From assembly GCA_032378655.1 (NCBI GenBank), contig JAVYJS010000013.1:1-31935 (forward strand): a stretch of 31,935 nt of DNA, given 5' to 3'. Source of the stretch: Arsenophonus melophagi (GTDB lineage Bacteria; Pseudomonadota; Gammaproteobacteria; Enterobacterales; Enterobacteriaceae). Made by a program: the position numbers and the translations under genes. This document shows, in pieces, positions 1 to 7,375 of this stretch; within the stretch, counting starts at the first letter, position 1; each line of letters starts with the position of its first letter. The notes beneath the pieces were generated by a model. That model did not search any database. It was not told the origin of the DNA and saw nothing but the letters and a program-made list of their open reading frames with translations.

Positions 1-94
1 ATTATCATCTGATAAAGCTTTGTATATCTCTTGAAAGCAAGAAGCAATACTAAAAGATATTGAGAACTGTTTTAAATGTTATTCTAACATTTAA

Positions 95-143
95 GTTATG
101 AGTCCTATATCAGGGTCCTAGTCCCTGATATAGGACTCATAAC
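95..143. repeat. Perfect inverted repeat, 21-bp arms
   Basis: Arms at 95-115 and 123-143 are exact reverse complements around a 7-nt loop. A smaller hairpin with 10-nt arms (72-81 and 85-94) abuts it. It lies just upstream of the diaA remnant and no T-run follows, so it is not a clear terminator. I recognise no gene in positions 1-94. Confidence 0.9.
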
Positions 144-159
144 AATTCTTTGCAATTCT

Positions 160-724
160 TTATTATCTATTGAATAATATTTACTTATAGATCAAAGTTA
201 TTGAGTAATCAGATCACAAGAAAAACTTAAAAGCTCATATGTAAAAATTATGCATTCTATTTTAATAGAAATAAAACTTTATATTATGGTGATGGTAGCT
301 ACCAGTTAGTAGACAACTCTTTTCAATCAGTATTGATCAAATCATTTACATCTGATTTTCTAAGTACACAAACTTTAACATAGTAAATATATTTTAGTCT
401 ATATTACTAAGTTAAAATCGCAAGCAATATATGCTACTCATGTGTATGCATGAGGTCAATTCGCTGATGTAATTATTGGTGATAATTTATAAGAGTCATT
501 AGATTTTTGATAAAACCGATACCTCTTTTCTAGCACATTATATAGCAATTATAATCTTAACTAGTTATAATGAATAATAGTTATCTAGTTTGCTAAGCCA
601 GATATACGTAGTAATTAAAATATCTTCGAAAGGAATCATCAGAATTCAATGAAATTCATCTATTAGCAATTACCTGTTTATATAATCTAGTTAATAATGC
701 ACTTATATACATCACGATAACTAA
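160..724 (+). pseudogene. diaA: diaA remnant (DnaA initiator-associating protein)
   Basis: Decayed copy of diaA, the SIS-domain protein that binds DnaA and promotes timely initiation in E. coli. Translated pieces align in order with recalled E. coli DiaA. LSNQITR (201-221) matches LPDAISR. NRNKTLYYGDGS (264-299) matches NGNKILCCGNGT, with similarity continuing to about 365. VYA then GQFADVII (442-480) matches VYA...GHAGDVLLA. IIILTSYNE (548-574) matches TIVALTGYDG. VIKISSKGIIRIQ (611-649) matches VEIRIPSHRSARIQ. EIHLLAITCLYNLVNNAL (651-704) matches EMHMLTVNCLCDLIDNTL. The last codons IHHD-N-stop (707-724) match PHQDV-stop. Several frameshifts and in-frame stops separate the pieces, so no product is possible. 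It sits directly upstream of dolP as in E. coli, and its old stop (722-724) overlaps the dolP ribosome binding site. Confidence 0.92.
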
Positions 725-733
725 GGAGTCATC

Positions 734-1309
734 ATGAGATTATTTTATCTTATTACCATAATAGGCGGAGCATTTTTGTTAGAAGGATGCCTTGGGGCTG
801 CTTTAATCGGCTCAGTGGCAGTCGCTACAAAGAGTGTCACAGATCCAAGAAGTATAGGCCGCCAAGTGGATGATGGAACATTAGAAGCCAGAGTTAGTGC
901 TGCTATTAAGAAAGATCAAGATCTTACTCGTCATGCACGTATTATTACTACTGCTTATGAAGGTAAAATATTGCTTATCGGACAATCACCTAATCTTGAA
1001 TTAGCTGAACGAGCAAAACATATAGCAATGAGAATTGAAGGTGTTGAAGAGGTTTATAATGAAATCCGCCAAGCAAAACCAGTTGATCTAAGTGAGATTT
1101 ACAGAGATACTTGGATAACAACAAAGATAAAAGCGCGTATTTTTAGTAGCGATTTAGTGAAATCATCAACCATCAAAGTTATTACAGAAGCCGGAGAAGT
1201 ATTTTTACTTGGCATTTTAACTCAAGAAGAAGGAGTTTTGGCAGCAAAAATTGCTAGTGAAATAGATGGAGTTAAGCGTGTCATTACAGCATTTAGTTAT
1301 CTTAATTAA
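734..1309 (+). CDS. dolP: DolP (YraP), dual BON-domain outer-membrane lipoprotein
   Basis: Encodes 191 residues, the E. coli DolP length. DolP supports outer-membrane integrity and BAM-dependent assembly. The N-terminus is a lipoprotein signal ending in the lipobox L16-E17-G18-C19, so the mature protein should start at a lipidated Cys19. Two BON domains follow, at roughly residues 45-115 and 123-190, with the family segments DDGTLEARV, VYNEIRQ, DTWITTK and SDLVKSS. A strong Shine-Dalgarno AAGGAG (723-728) lies 5 nt before the ATG. The upstream partner diaA is decayed while dolP is intact, so dolP seems individually selected. bamA, its functional partner, is also in the window. A perfect hairpin follows at 1354-1388. 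Confidence 0.95.
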   Translation: MRLFYLITIIGGAFLLEGCLGAALIGSVAVATKSVTDPRSIGRQVDDGTLEARVSAAIKKDQDLTRHARIITTAYEGKILLIGQSPNLELAERAKHIAMRIEGVEEVYNEIRQAKPVDLSEIYRDTWITTKIKARIFSSDLVKSSTIKVITEAGEVFLLGILTQEEGVLAAKIASEIDGVKRVITAFSYLN

Positions 1310-1353
1310 GATTTGATTTGTAAAAACAGTGTATTCCCTTGCTAACTTTGTGG

Positions 1354-1388
1354 ATTTTATTATCTGCCTAACAGGCAGATAATAAAAT
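1354..1388. terminator. Perfect hairpin downstream of dolP
   Basis: Arms of 16 nt at 1354-1369 and 1373-1388, loop AAC. The AT-rich outer stem gives T-rich sequence at the 3' side in both directions. It begins 45 nt after the dolP stop, so it could act as its terminator, though no clean T-run follows the stem. Confidence 0.6.
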
Positions 1389-2019
1389 AGTTAAATCTAA
1401 AATACTGTACGCAGTTATACTGCGTAACTGCCTTAATTGAAGGGTTCAGAACCTCTTCAATTTTCTAGAATTAATACACGTTTTATATTAATCACTTCAA
1501 TAAAATCTTCGTGTTATATTTATTTGATAAATAAATATACTTTTTACTTAAAAAGTATATAAACTGTAATACAGTATTCTTTGCTAAAGAAATGTTAAAA
1601 AATTTTTATATTCTAAATATTGTTATTGTCCATCAATAATGATGGTACGGTTTATTGATAAAAATTACAAATACACTTTATCTACTAAAAGTATTGATTT
1701 TGGACAACTGATATTTATAATTTTTGCTGTTATCAAGAAGAATAGATGTTATCTAACATGTTATGTTAGGTCAGAGATAATAAAGTCAAAAAGTAAATAT
1801 GACTTAAATCTGTCTGTCATCGTTATTACGAATACTATTTGTTTATAGTAACCAATAGTCTTGGATTTTATAAGTTGCTGTTATCTTTAACTAAAAGATT
1901 ATGAATGCCTAATTAAAAATCTTATGAAAAGAGAAAAAGAAGAGAAATATGAACCATTTAAGAAAATTATTTTCACTAATGATAGCTTGTATAATATAAA
2001 AAATTTCATGTGATCATGA

Positions 2020-2061
2020 ATACAGCATTTAATATGATTAAAATCATATTAAATGCTGTAT
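2020..2061. repeat. Perfect inverted repeat, 20-bp arms, 2-nt spacer
   Basis: Arms at 2020-2039 and 2042-2061 are exact complements separated by only AA. It lies far from any intact gene. The stem is AT-rich with a TACAGCATTT end. Confidence 0.9.
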
Positions 2062-2408
2062 ATGCTATATAATAGATTCAATATTTTTAATATCCTTTAA
2101 ATATTGAGTCTTTTCAGATAGCAGACAGCACACGCAAACAAAGAAATGACATTATACTCAACTCTGCTGTCATATATCCAGCAGTTTATTTCATAAACCT
2201 TGAACTGTGAGATCAACTTGAGTATTTAAAAACCAGCATGTTATTCAGAAAGGTATTTATTTAAATACGTTTACGTGATCATTAAAGTTACTTTTTAACA
2301 AAGTAGTTGCTCTAAAACAAGATTTCTTCTCTGTGAGAAGCAGCCGTGATGTTTTTCCAATAAAAAGCATTGGAAGTAATGGTTATAAAATAACTTGAAC
2401 ACTTGCAC

Positions 2409-2446
2409 AAAAGAAGCTACTGCACTTAACTGCAGTAGCTTCTTTT
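2409..2446. terminator. Perfect hairpin with A/T flanks, possible bidirectional terminator
   Basis: Arms of 16 nt (2409-2424 and 2431-2446), loop CTTAAC. The stem core GAAGCTACTGCA is flanked by AAAA on the left and TTTT on the right, the classic two-way intrinsic terminator form. The only intact gene nearby that reads towards it is the tRNA on the minus strand, 165 nt upstream. It could terminate that transcript. Confidence 0.55.
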
Positions 2447-2611
2447 AAAGACCGTAAGAAGTACGATCATCTTTTTCCTTTATGCTTCTGCTGCAGCATA
2501 CTTATACATTTCTAGTTAGTTAATAGAAATGTGCATGAATTGATCGTTACAAAAGCCACAAAAGCTAAATGATCTATAAGCATTATTAACAACGCTTAGT
2601 TATATCTAAAT

Positions 2612-2687
2612 TGGTGGCCCCTGCTGGATTTGAACCAGCGACCAAGCGATTATGAGTCGCCTGCTCTAACCACTGAGCTAAGGGACC
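2612..2687 (-). tRNA. ileX: tRNA-Ile2 (CAT anticodon, lysidine type)
   Basis: The 76-nt gene includes an encoded CCA end (TGG at 2612-2614 on the plus strand). Read on the minus strand it begins GGTCCCTTAGCTCAGTGG and carries anticodon CAT at 2652-2654. It has the T-loop GGTTCAAATCC and a 3' acceptor strand pairing with the 5' end, with one G-U pair. It is nearly identical to the E. coli minor tRNA-Ile (ileX/ileY), differing at a few positions such as the acceptor T3. The D-arm, variable loop and GCGACTCATAATCGC anticodon stem match that tRNA rather than the methionine tRNAs. Its C34 must be converted to lysidine by TilS, whose gene is at 28136-29464. The mug remnant beside it repeats the E. 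coli mug-ileX neighbourhood. Confidence 0.93.
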
Positions 2688-2889
2688 TAAATGTATAATG
2701 TATATTACACTGGTTATCGTTTTTATAGGTCTAGTTTGTAGCTGTATGATGGATTTGTAAATAAATCCATAATTTTAATTATCCTATGCTAATAAAATTA
2801 TTTTATAGTAACTCTTCCAGTTTAAATTGATAAATAGTAAATAAACAAAATAATATAATATAGGGATTATTTAGAGCTTATATTCCACA

Positions 2890-3290
2890 ATGAAGGATAA
2901 GATATTGCCATAATTTACTATTCTATCGTTTTTCTGAAACATGCACAATATACAATAAAATTAAAAACTTTTAATAAAAAATTGTTTCTAACATGACTAT
3001 TATTGTAGTAGAAAATATGCATTTCACGTAAGTACGTGCCATCAATATAAATTACCTTACAACTACTGTTGCTAAACGAACTGCACTGATATTATTGGGT
3101 TAGTTTTGCTGATGTTATGACGGCAGCAATAAATAAAACATTACTTACAAACAACAATGAAAACTAAAATTGGTACAGCAGCTTCCTGCTATAGCACAAC
3201 AAAAAATTTATAATACATGCCAATTTTCTATTTGATAAAACTGTTTTTATGCAAAAAGGTATTGATTTGTTGGTGCTATCAATTCTAATT
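2890..3290 (+). pseudogene. mug: mug remnant (G/U mismatch-specific DNA glycosylase)
   Basis: Fragments align in order with recalled E. coli Mug. ATG at 2890 opens MKDKILP-stop-FTILSFF-stop-N, comparable to MVEDILAPGLRVVFCGIN. RTALILLG-stop (3077-3103) matches PQALAILGK. AAINKTLLT (3123-3149) matches AQWGKQTLT. YLIKLFLCKKVL (3229-3264) matches SLEKLVEAYREL. Stops, frameshifts and a deletion of the middle third (about 2941-3070) make it non-functional. In E. coli, mug lies next to and divergent from ileX, which is the arrangement here. Individual matches are weaker than for diaA or rnhB, so the call rests on order plus synteny. Confidence 0.7.
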
Positions 3291-3298
3291 GATAGCAC
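3273..3298. repeat. Perfect inverted repeat, 12-bp arms
   Basis: Arms at 3273-3284 and 3287-3298 (GTGCTATCAATT and its complement) separated by CT. It sits at the degraded 3' end of the mug remnant. Confidence 0.8.
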
Positions 3299-3571
3299 TT
3301 CGAGCAGCAAATAAGGAAAATTTAACAGAAAAATTGCATTATTTATATATTGTTAAGAACATTTTATGTGTTGTTCTGAAGATATTATATCTGGATTTTG
3401 CTATAAAAAAGCATGTGGCGAAAACTAGATCACATAGTGATCAAAACATCTTCTAATTTATCTGTATATTCATTGATGTAATGCAAGGAATTTGAATTAC
3501 CTATAACATTTAATAAAGAAAAATATTTTTCTCGTCATAGCTTAATGTATTGTAAGACAAGGTACTGTGTA
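3299..3571. other. Spacer upstream of helD, nothing recognised
   Basis: AT-rich, with no coding similarity found on either strand. A short palindrome with 6-nt arms, GATCAC/GTGATC, lies near 3429-3443. Any helD promoter should be here, but I see no convincing -35/-10 pair. Confidence 0.5.
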
Positions 3572-5626
3572 ATGGAATTAAAATCGACATATATAGGTCA
3601 GTGTTTAGCTCAACATCCATATAATAAAGTTCGATTATTGAATACAGGTGTTGAAGTGAGTGGTAAAAACCATCAGTATCTCATTCCCTTTAATCAACTT
3701 ATTGATATACGTTGTAAGCGAGGTATTTTTTGGGGAGAGCTTGAATTTGAATTACAAAATAATCAGGTAGTTCGTTTACATGGTACCGAATGGAAGAAAA
3801 CCCAACATTTTTTCCATAATCTGATAGATATTTGGAAAAAATGGAATCAAGAAATGAGTTTGATTTGTGCAAATATTTTATCTACGCAAGTAAAAGAAAT
3901 TAAAAAATACTTAACTCAGGATAGTTGGCTGAGCAAAAAACAACTGACTCAGTTGCAAAAAAAAATTAATAACAAATTAAATGTTCTTCCTATTCCACTT
4001 ATACGTTTAAATGAATTTGTAAACTGTCAGCAAAATTTTGCTATTTGCCAGTATTGGCTTAATTTAAGCTGTCAATCACTTTGGGATATTAATCAATATT
4101 GGGTCGCTCAGTTGATTAAGCAGTACTCTGAATTTTTTCAGCGATTTACCATTACTCCGTTAAATCGATCACAAGTAAATTGTGTAGTTAACAGTGAAGA
4201 AAATATTTTAGTATTGGGTGGACCAGGAAGTGGTAAAACTTCTGTTTTGATAGCGAAAATTGGTTGGTTGTTACTTAAGAAACAGGCTATACCTGAGCAA
4301 ATTTTGCTACTAGCATTTGATAACAAAACCGCAAAAAAAATGGACTGGCTTGTACATAACCATGTAGGAGCAAGGGGTTTTCATACAAAAACCTTTAATA
4401 ATTTAGTACTAGATATTATCCAAACTAGTAAAAATAAACATTTTTCAATTAGTGAATTAGAAGTCAATCAAAAAAAAAGATATAAGTTACTAATCAACGA
4501 ATGGCGAAATCAATGTTATAAGAAAAAATCACAAGCTGATGGATGGCGTGATTATTTAACACGTGAATTAGGATGGAATATTGCTAGCGGTGAGTTTTGG
4601 TTTGATAACCAATTAGCATCCAGGATCGTAATTCGTTTAGATAATTGGATAAACCTATTACGTAAATATGGAGGAAGCCAAAAAATAATAAGTAAATCTG
4701 TAGTTTTAGCAGATCGTAATAAGCTGCAAATGGAACTGCAATTAGTAGCACCGATGATGAAAAGATGGAAATCGACGATACAATCTGAAGGGGCTATAGA
4801 TAGCTTGAGACTTACACAGCAAGCAATTAATTTATTACAGAAAGGGAAATTTATAAGTCAATGGAAACATATTCTAATTGATGAATTTCAAGATCTATCT
4901 CCATTGGAAATGCAATTACTACAATTATTACGTATACAGAATAGACAAGCGTACATATTTTCTGTTGGTGATGATGAGCAAGCAATGTGCCGTTTTCAAG
5001 AATCAAAATTAAATTCAATCGCTACCTTTACTCATTATTTTGGTAGCGGGGTTTGCTGTACACTGGATACTACTTATCGATTGAATGCTTATACTGCTAA
5101 AATTGCTAATAAATTTATACATATTTATGATAAGCAGCAAATGATGCCGTTAAAAAGTTTTGTTGAAAACAATAAAAAATCCATCCTTTTATTACCAAAG
5201 GATCAACTGGAAAATTTACTTCATAAAATGAGTGGTTATGTTAGTGAAGAAGAAACAATTCTTGTCTTATCACGTTATTTTTATTTAAAATCTGAGATAA
5301 TTAAAACAGCTAATATTCGTTGGCCAAAATTAAATATTAAATTTATGACTATTCAATCTGCGAAAGGTCATCAGTCAGACTATGTTATCATACTAGGTTT
5401 ACAGCATGGTATAGATGGATTTCCCATATGTGAACCGGAATCGGAAATAGAAAAAGTGCTTTTACAACAGCATGCTAGGCTTTATAGTGATCAAGAAAAA
5501 CGTTTATTATATATTGCATTAACGCGAGCTAAAAAACAAGTGTATTTACTTTATGATAAAGTAAATCCATCTGTTTTTGTGAAGCAATTAAAAAAAATAG
5601 GTGTATTGCAAAAGCAAAGTCTATAA
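3572..5626 (+). CDS. helD: HelD, DNA helicase IV (UvrD/Rep-like, SF1)
   Basis: From the ATG at 3572 the protein is MELKSTYIGQ..., 684 residues, exactly the E. coli HelD length. The open frame extends 9 codons further upstream (3545), but that segment has no homology. Helicase IV is a 3'-5' ATP-dependent DNA helicase. The N-terminal helicase IV domain (about 1-190) contains YLIPFNQL and RLHGTEW. Walker A is GGPGSGKT (216-223). Walker B is DEFQD (437-441). Motif III region is GDDEQAMCRF (466-475). TTYRLN is at 500-505, motif V region TIQSAKG (593-599), and motif VI EKRLLYIALTRAK (642-654). Oddities against E. coli: GDDWQAIYRF has become GDDEQAMCRF, the usual His of motif V (TIHASKG) is Gln595, and the motif Ia Glu-Arg pair is lost (AKKMDWL). 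It is full-length but may be under relaxed constraint. It is isolated, with pseudogenes on both sides. Confidence 0.92.
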   Translation: MELKSTYIGQCLAQHPYNKVRLLNTGVEVSGKNHQYLIPFNQLIDIRCKRGIFWGELEFELQNNQVVRLHGTEWKKTQHFFHNLIDIWKKWNQEMSLICANILSTQVKEIKKYLTQDSWLSKKQLTQLQKKINNKLNVLPIPLIRLNEFVNCQQNFAICQYWLNLSCQSLWDINQYWVAQLIKQYSEFFQRFTITPLNRSQVNCVVNSEENILVLGGPGSGKTSVLIAKIGWLLLKKQAIPEQILLLAFDNKTAKKMDWLVHNHVGARGFHTKTFNNLVLDIIQTSKNKHFSISELEVNQKKRYKLLINEWRNQCYKKKSQADGWRDYLTRELGWNIASGEFWFDNQLASRIVIRLDNWINLLRKYGGSQKIISKSVVLADRNKLQMELQLVAPMMKRWKSTIQSEGAIDSLRLTQQAINLLQKGKFISQWKHILIDEFQDLSPLEMQLLQLLRIQNRQAYIFSVGDDEQAMCRFQESKLNSIATFTHYFGSGVCCTLDTTYRLNAYTAKIANKFIHIYDKQQMMPLKSFVENNKKSILLLPKDQLENLLHKMSGYVSEEETILVLSRYFYLKSEIIKTANIRWPKLNIKFMTIQSAKGHQSDYVIILGLQHGIDGFPICEPESEIEKVLLQQHARLYSDQEKRLLYIALTRAKKQVYLLYDKVNPSVFVKQLKKIGVLQKQSL

Positions 5627-5751
5627 ATTCTTATTTATGTAATGTATAAATACATATTATTAGTTAATATGAAGTGCAAGATATTTTATCATTTGTATTT
5701 TTAAAATCAATATTTTAATTGAAAATTTGTTAGGTCTTAATAGAATTAACG

Positions 5752-5769
5752 CCGCTGCATTAGCAGCGG
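5752..5769 (+). terminator. Probable helD terminator
   Basis: GC-rich stem CCGCTGC (5752-5758), loop ATTA, GCAGCGG (5763-5769), followed by TCAAGATTTTT. It is the only GC-rich hairpin close after the helD stop (126 nt downstream). Confidence 0.6.
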
Positions 5770-5875
5770 TCAAGATTTTTATAACTTATCACTATAACAA
5801 GAAAAAATTTTTTGTGTTAAGGTAACATTAAGACCTGATGCCCTAATAAAATAGGAAAACTACATTTTAATTGAT

Positions 5876-6219
5876 CTAAAAGATCAACATGCCTATTTTA
5901 GGCAGTTACCATAATATATGAGTATTAATATACTCTTTTTTTAGAGAGCTCGCATTCATAATCTTTTATTCAATATTCTTGAACGATCAGAGTACTAATA
6001 TTCGCTACTAGCAAATATTAGTAAATAATATTGAGTTTTTGGTACGTAAAAATTTGTACTTGTATTAATAGTGATCATGTACAACGATCATAAAGTTGTC
6101 AGAACAATATTTTTTTACTTTTAATTGCTGGATGCTTTATTGTATATAGTTTTTAATAAAACTTTATTGAGTGAGCGAGAAAGCTAAAATAATATCTTCC
6201 TCTCATTAAGTTAGTACAA
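5876..6219 (-). pseudogene. yaeH: yaeH remnant (UPF0325 family)
   Basis: Decayed copy of the small conserved protein YaeH (128 residues in E. coli, function poorly known). On the minus strand, LY-stop-LN at 6219 fits MYDNLK. RSLNKVLLKTIYNKA (about 6133-6177) fits RYSLRQEANNDILKIYFQKD with a short deletion. LRTKNSILFTNIC (6011-6049) fits LRYIIDELDQIC. The last codons, L-P-K-I before a TAG at 5876-5878, fit LEKLT. It has many stops and shifts. It follows the dapD remnant on the same strand, as yaeH follows dapD in E. coli. Confidence 0.7.
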
Positions 6220-6526
6220 AGTGAATAAGTGTGTTAGTACTTTTATGATAATTTATTTCATATTACAATGTCGGTAAATCTTATTATACGATTACGTTAT
6301 TTTAAATGCTTAGCATAAATTGCTGGACATTTAAAAAATAAAAGTTACTTTACATTGTAAAGCTTAAAAATTTTAAGTTTTATCCAACACCACTTACTAT
6401 TCAGTGCAGTATTTCTTTCGTCATAGTCATCTATATTAAAGAATATAGTAACATAGCTCAAGATGCTTAACCGATATGTATGAATAACATATTTAAAAAA
6501 ATAAAGATACATCCCTTAAATTTACT

Positions 6527-6563
6527 AAAAGATTGTAAAAGATGAATACCTCTACAATCTTTT
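6527..6563. repeat. Perfect inverted repeat inside the dapD remnant, 11-bp arms
   Basis: Arms AAAAGATTGTA (6527-6537) and its complement (6553-6563), 15-nt loop. On the minus strand one arm lies in the recognisable I-K-D-C codons of the dapD relic. The other fills a place where the relic has 9 nt more than E. coli dapD between the IH and G codons. Confidence 0.85.
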
Positions 6564-6644
6564 ATAACACTAGGCTCTCTTATATGAAAGAGCTTATTAT
6601 TTCATATAATGCAGTATTATCATACTGATCCTTATTGAATAAGG

Positions 6645-6689
6645 ATTTCTGCATTATCTTTGACTACTATGCAAAGATAATGCAGAAAT
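6645..6689. repeat. Perfect inverted repeat inside the dapD remnant, 18-bp arms
   Basis: Arms at 6645-6662 and 6672-6689 (ATTTCTGCATTATCTTTG and complement) with a 9-nt loop. It sits between the D-N anchor (6703-6708) and the A-E-I-L anchor (6641-6652) of the dapD relic. Those anchors are 50 nt apart here, against 18 nt expected from E. coli. Confidence 0.9.
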
Positions 6690-6735
6690 TTACATCTAAC
6701 ATGTTGTCAATATCAAAATGTACTGATAGTCAGTA

Positions 6736-6781
6736 TACCTACTTTCCTTATGCTACCTTACTAGCATAAGGAAAGTAGGTA
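6736..6781. repeat. Perfect inverted repeat inside the dapD remnant, 20-bp arms
   Basis: Arms at 6736-6755 and 6762-6781 are exact complements around CCTTAC. The left arm, read on the minus strand, overlaps the place where the relic still reads V-G-I of DapD. Confidence 0.9.
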
Positions 6782-6869
6782 ATATATCTAACAATATCCA
6801 TAATATTCAGTAGGTAATTCTATATTACCTGATTTTTTAAAAGTGCTAATCTCTTTACTATGAGCAGAG

Positions 6870-6890
6870 CTCTTGTTTATGAAACAAGAG
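6870..6890. repeat. Perfect inverted repeat, 9-bp arms
   Basis: CTCTTGTTT (6870-6878), loop ATG, AAACAAGAG (6882-6890). It also lies within the dapD relic. Confidence 0.75.
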
Positions 6891-7375
6891 GTGCAGGGCT
6901 GAGTGATTAAGAAAAATCAAAAATACAAAGGAGACGAAATTACTTTTTATCAGTAAAAGCAGAAAATATACGAAAAGTGCATGTACGAATACTTTTGTAA
7001 AAAGTATTAATAAGCAAGATACATTATCTATGATGCTTTTGCTAGCATAGCAAAATGCAAATATTTTAATTCACACGCATAAATATTATTATTCAATAAT
7101 CTGGGATGCTGATAGATAATGGTGCATGAACGCTTTAATAGCAAGCGGGAATTTATACCACCATGCACCAGACTGTTCATTACTAGGATTGTGCACTTAA
7201 TAGGCTTCGTTGCTAGTTATTTAATAAATTATTCTTAATATCAGTTATTATGTGTTTCACATACATATATTGACAATAGTCAAGTATTAGAGATAATTAA
7301 TAATCTAGGCAATGTATTGATTTTACACTTCTTTAACAGAAGTAGCATAAAAAATTATAGATAGTAAGCAGAAAA

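Larger units (their letters stand above)
1310..2611. other. 1.3-kb AT-rich spacer, no intact gene recognised
   Basis: No convincing coding sequence. It contains hairpins at 1354-1388, 1408-1426 (7-nt arms, TACGCAG), 1435-1462 (arms AATTGAAG with an inner GGTTC stem and one bulge), 1535-1560 (11-nt arms), 2020-2061 and 2409-2446. A 69-codon open frame at 1639-1848 has biased AT-rich composition and no family resemblance. A plus-strand stretch at about 2115-2213 stays open and reads ...RNDIILNSAVIYPAVYF..., which could be a relic, but I cannot assign it. By analogy with the other spacers this is probably eroded sequence. Confidence 0.6.
6345..7260 (-). pseudogene. dapD: dapD remnant (tetrahydrodipicolinate N-succinyltransferase)
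   Basis: Decayed copy of dapD, the succinyltransferase of the lysine/diaminopimelate pathway. Pieces align in order with recalled E. coli DapD on the minus strand. SGAWWYKF...LSASQIIE (within 7092-7196, an open 35-codon stretch) fits DGQWVTHQ...INDNQVIE. YGYC-stop-I near 6785-6805 fits VGSCAQI. LSVHFDIDN (6703-6729) fits LQANPTIIEDN. IISSFI-stop-ES near 6580-6610 fits VISMGVYIGQS. VIKDCRGIH (6542-6568) fits RIYDRETGEIH. GCIFIFLN (6491-6514) fits GSVVVSGN. VG-stop-N near 6377-6388 fits VGIN at the C-terminus. The remnant is about 90 bp longer than an 822-bp gene, and perfect palindromes inside it account for part of this. glnD, which separates map from dapD in E. coli, is absent. Confidence 0.88.

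Noticed and set aside
1639..1848. 69-codon open frame in the dolP-tRNA spacer
   Set aside because: Low-complexity AT-rich composition, no ribosome binding site, no family resemblance; expected by chance in spacer DNA of this composition.
1949..1999. Sixteen-codon frame MNHLRKLFSLMIACII after a purine-rich stretch, followed by a hairpin at 2020
   Set aside because: It resembles the start of a lipoprotein signal or a leader peptide, but it is too short, has no Cys lipobox end and no gene follows the hairpin.
2115..2213. Open stretch reading NDIILNSAVIYPAVYF, slightly like a type II secretion F-family membrane segment
   Set aside because: Only one short hydrophobic match, no synteny support and no further anchors nearby.
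2310..2345. GAAGCAGCC-like core suggesting a 4.5S SRP RNA gene
   Set aside because: The flanking conserved GGTCCGGAAGG and the pairing strand are missing.
3545..3571. Upstream start for helD
   Set aside because: The extra nine residues have no similarity; the internal ATG gives exactly the E. coli length.
95..6890. CRISPR array or dispersed mobile repeats
   Set aside because: Repeats are inverted, not direct; each has a different sequence and there are no spacers, cas genes, transposase or target-site duplications.
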